Assembly (NCBI GenBank): GCA_003156235.1
Contig: PMGP01000206.1
Coordinates: 1,443-9,671 of the forward strand
Direction: 5' to 3'
Length of the DNA stretch: 8,229 nucleotides
From: Acidobacteriaceae bacterium
GTDB lineage: Bacteria > Acidobacteriota > Terriglobia > Terriglobales > Acidobacteriaceae
Shown here: positions 1 through 4,158 of the stretch, in pieces
How positions within the stretch are numbered: the first letter of the stretch is position 1
Layout: every line of letters begins with the position of its first letter
The notes under the pieces: model-generated
What the model was told of the DNA's origin: nothing
What the model saw: the letters and a program-made list of their open reading frames with translations, nothing else
The model's database searches: none
Made by a program: the position numbers and the translations under genes

Positions 1-31
1 CTTTCAGCGGGAGGAGGTTGTCGATATTCAT
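1..31 (-). CDS. 5' end of a leftward gene, product unknown (partial)
   Basis: On the minus strand an ATG at 31-29 opens a reading frame MNIDNLLPLK that leaves the window after ten codons. Upstream of it, in the minus direction, is an AGAGCGAG stretch that could serve as a weak ribosome binding site. The gene would be divergent from the ferredoxin cluster. Ten residues are too few to assign a family, and the frame could be chance. No function is proposed. Confidence 0.35.
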   Translation of the reverse strand, partial: MNIDNLLPLK

Positions 32-99
32 AGTCTCGCTCTATTTTCGCAGACGCGGACGGGTTGGCGGGGTGCGCTTGTGGAAACTTCATAGAAGCA

Positions 100-128
100 G
101 GGAACAGGGAACAGGGAATAGGGAATAG
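100..128 (+). repeat. Heptad tandem repeat with G-quadruplex motif
   Basis: Four consecutive 7-nt units lie at 101-128: GGAACAG, GGAACAG, GGAATAG, GGAATAG. They place four GGG runs at 100-102, 107-109, 114-116 and 121-123, separated by uniform 4-nt loops (AACA, AACA, AATA). This fits the canonical G3-N1-7 quadruplex rule on the plus strand, which is the coding strand of the ferredoxin. It lies just upstream of the probable -10 box at 141-146. The repeat is seen directly; folding and any regulatory effect are inferred. Confidence 0.8.
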
Positions 129-140
129 TAGAGCGCCGTT

Positions 141-146
141 TAGAAT
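141..146 (+). promoter_or_regulatory. Probable -10 box of the ferredoxin/DUF507 cluster
   Basis: TAGAAT matches the sigma-70 -10 consensus at 5 of 6 positions and would place transcription start near 153. That leaves a leader of about 24 nt containing the AAGGAGG Shine-Dalgarno at 162-168. No good -35 box is visible; the position where it should lie is occupied by the G-rich heptad repeat. Confidence 0.45.
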
Positions 147-176
147 GGAATGGTATCGATCAAGGAGGAACTCAGC

Positions 177-560
177 TTGCCCGCATTCGAGCGCCACGTC
201 TTTGTCTGCTGCAACTCACGGCCCGAGGGTGCGCCGCGTCCCTCTTGCACCCGCGATGGAACCAGCGCCCTGCACGCCGAACTGAAGAAACGGGCCAATG
301 CGGCAGGCCTCGGCTCGCGCGTGCGCATCAACAAATCCGGCTGCCTGGACCAATGTGAGCACGGGCCAATGGTGGTGGTTTACCCTGACGCGGTATGGTA
401 CGGTAACGTTCAGCCCGGGGACGCTGCGGAGATTGTGGCAGAGCATCTAGTCGCAGGCCGTCCTGTCGAGCGGCTGCGTTTAGCCAGCGAGTGCCTGAAC
501 ACGAAAAATTGCGCGCACCGGCCTGCGGTGTACAGCAAGCCGTCTGATGCGGTATCCTGA
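177..560 (+). CDS. Thioredoxin-fold [2Fe-2S] ferredoxin
   Basis: A small iron-sulfur protein of the thioredoxin-like [2Fe-2S] ferredoxin family (Shethna protein I, Aquifex Fd4, NuoE-like C-terminal domain), expected to act as a cytoplasmic electron carrier. The TTG at 177 is chosen because a perfect AAGGAGG (162-168) sits 8 nt before it, and the protein then begins MPAFERHVFVCC, as family members do. From that start it has 127 residues. Probable cluster ligands are C11 (or neighbouring C12), C24, C56 and C60. The 13-residue gap between the first pair and the 4-residue gap in GCLDQC match the family pattern. GPMVVVYPDAVWYGNV (about 64-79) is the typical conserved strand region. A tail after RPVERL adds two cysteines (C106, C112). 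It lies 10 nt before the first DUF507 gene, so they are probably co-transcribed. Redox partners are unknown. Confidence 0.9.
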   Translation: MPAFERHVFVCCNSRPEGAPRPSCTRDGTSALHAELKKRANAAGLGSRVRINKSGCLDQCEHGPMVVVYPDAVWYGNVQPGDAAEIVAEHLVAGRPVERLRLASECLNTKNCAHRPAVYSKPSDAVS

Positions 561-570
561 ATCTTAGCCC

Positions 571-849
571 ATGATCTTTTCGCGCGATTATATCGGGTAT
601 CTTGCCCGCCGGACCGTCAAACACCTCATCGACGCCAAGATGATTGCCACCAGTGACTTGAAGGCCACCGAGGCGCGCGTCAACGCGGCCATGGTGGAGG
701 AATTGTCTCTGGAAGACCGCATCAACGAAGAGGTGCGCGTGATTCTGGAGGCCTACTCCGAGGAAATGCGCAAATCCGGCGCGCAATACGCCGAGATGTT
801 CAAGAAGGTGAAGACCGAGCTGACCAAAAAGTACAAGGCGGTGCTATGA
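571..849 (+). CDS. DUF507 family protein, first copy
   Basis: A 92-residue, highly charged and predicted mostly helical protein of the DUF507 family, whose function is not established. Family features are the N-terminal pattern SRDYIGYLARRTVKHLIDAK, a central acidic ELSLEDRINEEVRVIL stretch, and a lysine-rich C-terminus (MFKKVKTELTKKYKAVL). There is no signal peptide or TM segment, so it should be cytoplasmic. The ATG at 571 follows the ferredoxin stop by 10 nt without a clear Shine-Dalgarno, which suggests read-through translation from the upstream gene. Its stop overlaps the start of the next DUF507 gene in an ATGA junction, implying translational coupling. The two products together have the length of the longer, two-part members of the family. 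Confidence 0.85.
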   Translation: MIFSRDYIGYLARRTVKHLIDAKMIATSDLKATEARVNAAMVEELSLEDRINEEVRVILEAYSEEMRKSGAQYAEMFKKVKTELTKKYKAVL

Positions 850-1121
850 GGATCAGCCCCGACAAGCTCAACAAGCTGGCCCACACCGTGGCCGACACCT
901 TGGCCGAGATCGACGAGGTCGGCTTCATGGAGGACCGCAACACCATCCGCCAGGAGGCCCGCAAGGCGCTCACCGCCCTGCTCACCCAGGAGGCCGGAAT
1001 CGATACCGCCGCCCGGACCAAGATCGCCTCGCAGCGCAAGGTCATTCTGGAAGGCTCGCAGGAGTGGGAGATCCTCTACCGCAAGTACTATAACGACGAA
1101 GTCCGCAAGCTGGGAATTTGA
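846..1121 (+). CDS. DUF507 family protein, second copy
   Basis: A 91-residue paralogue of the preceding protein, also DUF507 and of unknown function. It shares the layout: an N-terminal helix (MRISPDKLNKLAHTVADTLAE), a middle region with EAGIDTAARTKIAS, and a conserved end with the GSQEWEILYRKYYNDEVRKLG pattern (rich in W, Y and charged residues) that differs from the Lys-rich end of copy one. The ATG at 846 overlaps the previous stop by 4 bp (ATGA). That coupling suggests equimolar synthesis and perhaps a heterodimer; this is inference. No convincing terminator follows; a GCCC/GGGC pair just after the stop lacks an adjacent T run. Confidence 0.85.
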   Translation: MRISPDKLNKLAHTVADTLAEIDEVGFMEDRNTIRQEARKALTALLTQEAGIDTAARTKIASQRKVILEGSQEWEILYRKYYNDEVRKLGI

Positions 1122-1148
1122 GCCCGGCGACTTGGGCCTGCGATGCTT

Positions 1149-1177
1149 TTGGCAGCCGCCCGGATTCTTGTTAGACT
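1149..1177 (+). promoter_or_regulatory. Promoter of tRNA-Glu
   Basis: TTGGCA (1149-1154, 5/6 to the -35 consensus) is followed after exactly 17 nt by TAGACT (1172-1177, 4/6 to the -10 consensus). The -10 carries an extended TG at 1169-1170 (TGtTAGACT). Transcription would begin near 1184, about 33 nt before the mature tRNA 5' end, a normal precursor leader. Confidence 0.6.
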
Positions 1178-1216
1178 AATCAAGTGGCCGGTGACGGCCG
1201 CTCCCGCAACTCAAGT

Positions 1217-1291
1217 GGCGCTATCGTCCAGGGGTTAGGACGTGAGATTCTCAATCTTAAAACCCGGGTTCGATTCCCGGTAGCGCTACCA
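1217..1291 (+). tRNA. tRNA-Glu (anticodon CTC)
   Basis: A complete cloverleaf with encoded CCA. The acceptor is GGCGCTA (1217-1223) with TAGCGCT (1281-1287), closing with a G1-U72 wobble pair. The D stem is GTCC/GGAC. The anticodon stem TGAGA/TCTTA includes one G-U pair, and the loop TTCTCAA (1248-1254) places anticodon CTC at 1250-1252, reading GAG. The T arm is CCGGG-TTCGATT-CCCGG. A73 is followed by CCA (1289-1291). The anticodon stem is AT-rich for such a GC-rich genome. Identity follows from the anticodon; no intron is seen. It is a separate transcription unit by its own promoter. Confidence 0.95.
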
Positions 1292-1496
1292 AGACCACTT
1301 CCAGATGCATCCAAGGAATTCTATAAATATGGCGGATTCAACAACGAAGCGCAACGGGTGGTTAGAGCGGAACCAAGAAAGATATATCCCTCAGGGGCTA
1401 AAGCCCATATTCTGGCCTACTTCCAGCGGCAGGGCTGAAGCCGTGCCCTTTCAAAGCGGGACATAGCAACTCTAACCCCGCTCTAGATTGAATTGT
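1292..1496. other. Spacer after tRNA-Glu, no clear gene
   Basis: An intergenic stretch with lower GC around 1315-1330 (TATAAATAT). An ATG at 1329 opens a 45-codon frame that runs straight through the palindromic repeat at 1387-1455, so it is probably not a gene. No Shine-Dalgarno precedes it. The only structured element is the repeat listed separately. Confidence 0.5.
1387..1455 (+). repeat. Dispersed palindromic (REP-like) repeat, copy 1
   Basis: A 69-nt element with two hairpins. The first is GGGCT-AA-AGCCC (1395-1406). The second is GGCAGGGCT (1428-1436), GA, AGCCGTGCC (1439-1447), with one G-G mismatch, followed by CTTTCAAA. A second copy in the same orientation lies at 6415-6484. The two share an identical first 21 nt and last 14 nt, with a more variable middle of about 34 nt. 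It resembles bacterial interspersed palindromic (REP/MITE-like) elements. No mobilising protein gene is in the window. Confidence 0.85.
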
Positions 1497-1703
1497 TTAC
1501 AGCATACGGCTCGAACCCTGTTGATCCTTGTGGCTCTTGGGTGCTTTGACAGTTACAAAATCGACTCCAGCGTTCTGAGGTGAATAACATCCCGCCACTC
1601 TCAGTTTTACCAGGTCACAGCCGCAGTACCCGACTAGCAGCGCCGCAAGCGCCCACATTAGCGGCACAACTTTGCTGCGAATCAACCTCTGACCTGCGCG
1701 CAT
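1497..1703 (-). CDS. Possible small membrane protein or lipoprotein
   Basis: A 68-codon minus-strand frame from ATG 1703 to a TAA at 1497. The N-terminus (MRAGQRLIRSK) is basic, followed by a hydrophobic segment VVPLMWALAALLVGYCGC at about residues 12-29, then a polar tail. This resembles a signal peptide or single membrane anchor. The cysteines after the hydrophobic stretch hint at a lipoprotein, but no canonical lipobox is present because the residues before the Cys are VGY. AGAGGGG lies about 10 nt upstream of the ATG and could act as a ribosome binding site. No family is recognised. It may be a chance ORF; codon third positions are less GC-biased than in neighbouring genes. Confidence 0.3.
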   Translation of the reverse strand: MRAGQRLIRSKVVPLMWALAALLVGYCGCDLVKLRVAGCYSPQNAGVDFVTVKAPKSHKDQQGSSRML

Positions 1704-1872
1704 CCTCGAAAATCCCCTCTGGTGCACACAGCGTTTTGGGTGAGCCCCAGTTTTTTGAACAAGTGCAGCAAGTTAGCCTCCGCTACGCGGAGCGAGCGAG
1801 TTAGCAGGTTGGCGGATTGCCGCTACTCGTTTCATCTCCATCAGGTCGGCAAAGCCGGTGGACGACTGATAT
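1704..1872. other. Intergenic stretch with hairpin, no clear gene
   Basis: No protein gene is credible here; the short plus-strand frames lack ribosome binding sites and recognisable sequence. The notable structure is the hairpin with flanking direct repeats at 1768-1805. A shorter GCGG/CCGC pair follows near 1813-1824. Confidence 0.5.
1768..1805. repeat. Hairpin flanked by 10-nt direct repeats
   Basis: CTCCGC (1778-1783), TAC, GCGGAG (1787-1792) forms a perfect 6-bp stem with a 3-nt loop. It is bracketed by GCAAGTTAGC (1768-1777) and GCGAGTTAGC (1796-1805), identical at 9 of 10 positions. The layout suggests a small repeat element or the scar of one. It has no T run, so it is not a normal intrinsic terminator. 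Confidence 0.55.
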
Positions 1873-1893
1873 GAAAAATCTCCTCGGAGACTT
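1873..1893 (-). terminator. Probable terminator of the GH13 amylase gene
   Basis: Read on the minus strand, AAGTCTC-CGAG-GAGATTT folds into a short hairpin (seven pairs including one G-U) that runs into a TTTTT tract at 1878-1874. It lies about 30 nt downstream of the amylase stop at 1921. The stem is weak, so termination may be partial. Confidence 0.45.
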
Positions 1894-1920
1894 CGCCCCA
1901 TTGCTGAAACGGGCGGCGGT

Positions 1921-3771
1921 TCAATGCACGTCGAAGACCGTCATCGACGCCGCCGGCTCTTCGATATGCAGCTTTCCTCCTCTTACTACCGGGGCAATTC
2001 CCGTAGCAGGCGCCGCGGCCTGAAACTCCGCGCACCCGGCCAGCGCCGTCTCTTCCACCGGCAGGTCCACAACTTTGCTCCGATCAGCCTTGTTCACCAC
2101 GATCAGCAACCGGCCGCTGGAGTGATCCGGCGCGCAGCCGGCCTGGTCCGGCGAGCGGACAAACGCGAAGACATCCTCATCGGCGAAGAGGTTCTGCTCA
2201 ATTCCTGTTTGCAGTGCCGGATGCGTTGAACGCAACTTGAGCAGGCCGGAGGTCCAGGCAAAGACTTCCTCTTCCGCGGCAGTGCGGCCTGCCTTGGTGA
2301 AGGCGTTGCGCGCGTCCCCAGGAAAGCCGCCGGGGAAATCGTGGCGATTATCCGGATCCGCGCCGCCCTGCATCCCGATCTCATCTCCGGAATAAAGCTG
2401 CGGCATTCCGCGCAAGGTAACGAGCAGGCCCATCGCCAGCTTGAGCTTTGCGGCGGAACCGCCGGCTTCGGTCATGAAGCGCGTCGTATCGTGGTTGCCG
2501 ATGAATGGAACCAACTGCTCGGGATGCGGATAGAGCGCGTCCTGGCGCAGGACTTCGGCTAACTTCGTCATGGGTTTGCCATGAGCCAGAACATCGCGCA
2601 GGGTGAAGAACACCGGAAAATCGAAGGGCGTGTCGAGCCCCGTGTCGATGCCGCGATGCGCGACTCCTCCGGCGAAGAATGAGGTAACTTCGGGATCGCC
2701 ATTGTAGACTTCGCCCACGGTGGTCAGGCGCGGGTATACGCTGTGCAGCGTGGCATGAAAATCCCGCCAGAAGGCGCGGCCCACGTAGGGAAATGTATCC
2801 AGTCGGATGCCGTCGAGGTTGGCCGTCTCCACCCACCACAATGCGTTCTGGATCAGGTAGCGCGAGACCAGCGGATTCTCCTGGTTCAGGTCGGGCATCT
2901 CATTGGTGAACCAGCCGTCGGTGATGGTGCTCCATGCCTGGCGGGGCGCATGCGGGTCCACTAGATCATAAAAGTTGAACTGTACGATGCGATGCTTTGC
3001 GAGTGTGCCATGAAACCACTCTGGCGCGGGCGGATCCAGCACCCACGGATGCTGAACGCCGATATGATTGGGGACCAGGTCGATCACCAGCTTCATGCCT
3101 TTGGCGTGCAGCGCGTCGGAGAGATGGCGGTAATCCTCGATGGCGCCGAAGTGCGCGTCCACGGCATACAAGTCTGTTGCCGCGTAGCCATGATAGGCCT
3201 CGGGCATGGCTCCATTGGAGGCCACCGGCGTGGTCCACAGCGCGGTCACGCCAAGCTCGCGCAGATAATCCAAATGCTGCTCGATGCCGGCAAGGTCTCC
3301 GCCATGCCAGCCCTTCGCGGCAGCGCGATCGTTGCCGGGATGGTCCTTGGCAGGATTACCCTCGGCGAAACGGTCGGTCATGACAAGGTAAAGCACGTCG
3401 GCGGAAGAGAAGCCCTGATGCGCGTTTGGATCGCGTGAGCGCTCGGCCAGCGGAAAGGCGTGGCGCACCGTTCCCATATCGTTGGTGGCCGTCACCCATA
3501 GGGTTTGCGGCGCGGCGCCGGCGGTCTTCAGCCACAAGAAAGCCCAATGGCCGTTCTCCGAGGTTTGGGTGCGGTCGAGGGTTACACCGTCGCCGCTCAG
3601 CGTGAAGCGCGCGCCGTTCAGGCCCTCGCCATGCGCCAACAGCATGGGGTCGGGAAGACCGGCCCACCACCCCGGCGGGTCGATCTTGTCAATGCGCGGA
3701 GCCTGCGCCCAGGATGCGGCAGGCGCGAAAAAAATCCAAAAAGCCAGTAAGAAATAGGGCCTAAATCGCAC
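1921..3771 (-). CDS. Secreted GH13 alpha-amylase / cyclomaltodextrinase-like
   Basis: A 616-residue glycoside hydrolase family 13 enzyme expected to hydrolyse alpha-1,4-glucans (starch, maltodextrin, perhaps cyclodextrin) in the periplasm or outside. A signal peptide (MRFRPYFLLAFWIFFAPAAS, then WAQA) should be cut after A24. Residues about 26-110 resemble the cyclomaltodextrinase N-terminal domain (DPPGWWAGLPDP, LLAHGEGL). The catalytic barrel runs from about 121 to 515, with region I DLVPNH (D231-H236), region II GIRLD (nucleophile D325), region III GEVYNGD (acid/base E354) and region IV GNHD (H427, D428). All key residues are intact. A beta-sheet C-terminal domain ends the protein. The start is GTG at 3771, preceded by GGAG with 6-nt spacing. 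It is divergent from the propeller regulator. Exact product preference cannot be told from sequence. Confidence 0.95.
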   Translation of the reverse strand: MRFRPYFLLAFWIFFAPAASWAQAPRIDKIDPPGWWAGLPDPMLLAHGEGLNGARFTLSGDGVTLDRTQTSENGHWAFLWLKTAGAAPQTLWVTATNDMGTVRHAFPLAERSRDPNAHQGFSSADVLYLVMTDRFAEGNPAKDHPGNDRAAAKGWHGGDLAGIEQHLDYLRELGVTALWTTPVASNGAMPEAYHGYAATDLYAVDAHFGAIEDYRHLSDALHAKGMKLVIDLVPNHIGVQHPWVLDPPAPEWFHGTLAKHRIVQFNFYDLVDPHAPRQAWSTITDGWFTNEMPDLNQENPLVSRYLIQNALWWVETANLDGIRLDTFPYVGRAFWRDFHATLHSVYPRLTTVGEVYNGDPEVTSFFAGGVAHRGIDTGLDTPFDFPVFFTLRDVLAHGKPMTKLAEVLRQDALYPHPEQLVPFIGNHDTTRFMTEAGGSAAKLKLAMGLLVTLRGMPQLYSGDEIGMQGGADPDNRHDFPGGFPGDARNAFTKAGRTAAEEEVFAWTSGLLKLRSTHPALQTGIEQNLFADEDVFAFVRSPDQAGCAPDHSSGRLLIVVNKADRSKVVDLPVEETALAGCAEFQAAAPATGIAPVVRGGKLHIEEPAASMTVFDVH

Positions 3772-3865
3772 AGCAATCTCCGAAGATCGCTTCTTTGCAA
3801 AGCAAGCGAACCATCATTGCCTCGCCTGCGCTGTCGCGCACGAGGGTGTTTCTCTTGTACGTCAC
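3761..3865 (-). CDS. Possible 34-codon upstream ORF overlapping the amylase start
   Basis: On the minus strand a GTG at 3865-3863 follows a strong GGAGG (3875-3871) with 5-nt spacing. It opens a 34-residue frame beginning MTYKRNTLVRDSAGEAMMVR and ending FGDCCAI. Its TAG at 3763-3761 lies inside the amylase coding sequence, so the two frames overlap by 11 nt around the amylase GTG at 3771. The ribosome site is stronger than that of the amylase itself, which would suit a leader peptide that couples amylase translation. The peptide matches no family I know. It could be a chance frame. Confidence 0.4.
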   Translation of the reverse strand: MTYKRNTLVRDSAGEAMMVRLLCKEAIFGDCCAI

Positions 3866-4088
3866 GAAGTCCTCCAAAAACAATGTTGAGTTGCGTTGGC
3901 TATTCAGGTCTGGGGACACAGCAGCCTTAGCGCGTCTCCACGTAACCGTATATGACAACACTCCCAGAGGCCGGGGCGGTCAATTCACGCCTCGCCAATT
4001 TGCCATCATTTGAGGTTCATCCGCTAAATGGTTTATTCTCTAATCAGTTGAAGGAGAAGTTCGCCTGGAAATATGACGTTATTTCTCT
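3866..4088. other. Divergent intergenic region between amylase and regulator
   Basis: The spacer between the amylase upstream ORF and the regulator promoter. It is less GC-rich than the flanking genes. An open frame in phase with the regulator begins at ATG 3952, but it has no ribosome site and lies upstream of the best promoter, so I treat it as non-coding. No convincing minus-strand promoter for the amylase was found; a TTGTCA and a TATACG occur in the minus-strand reading near 3945-3960 without proper spacing. TGACG and CGTCA half-sites occur here and are discussed as a possible operator. Confidence 0.45.
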
Positions 4089-4117
4089 CCGTCAACTGAA
4101 GACAGAACCGTTATACT
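4089..4117 (+). promoter_or_regulatory. Promoter of the winged-helix propeller regulator
   Basis: TATACT (4112-4117) matches the -10 consensus at 5 of 6 positions. At 17-nt spacing the -35 position reads CCGTCA (4089-4094), only 3 of 6, so the promoter may need an activator. Transcription would start near 4124, giving a leader of about 35 nt before the ATG at 4159. The -35 region overlaps one arm of a TGACG/CGTCA inverted repeat. Confidence 0.5.
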
Positions 4118-4158
4118 TTCTTCGGTGTACTACGATGTGGGGATTCGCCGGACCTTCA

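Noticed and set aside
1122..1150. GCCC/GGGC hairpin after the second DUF507 gene as a terminator
   Set aside because: The stem has only 4 bp and the TTTT lies away from it, within what looks like the tRNA promoter -35 region.
1217..1223. tRNA-Glu as a pseudogene because of the G1-U72 pair
   Set aside because: All other stems and loops and the CCA end are intact, and a terminal wobble pair is tolerated.
1184..1438. 84-codon plus-strand frame
   Set aside because: It runs through the tRNA-Glu gene and into the palindromic repeat, so it cannot be a real protein gene.
1387..1455. Palindromic repeat as a CRISPR unit
   Set aside because: Only two distant copies exist, with no regularly spaced array and no cas genes.
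1329..1466. 45-codon frame starting ATGGCGGATTC
   Set aside because: It has no Shine-Dalgarno and more than half of it is the dispersed repeat.
2992..3438. 148-codon plus-strand frame opposite the amylase
   Set aside because: It overlaps conserved GH13 catalytic-barrel coding sequence on the other strand and has no family features.
3952..4158. In-frame N-terminal extension of the propeller regulator from ATG 3952
   Set aside because: It lies upstream of the best promoter (-10 at 4112-4117), lacks a ribosome site, and encodes 69 residues with no winged-helix character. The family-like start is at 4159.
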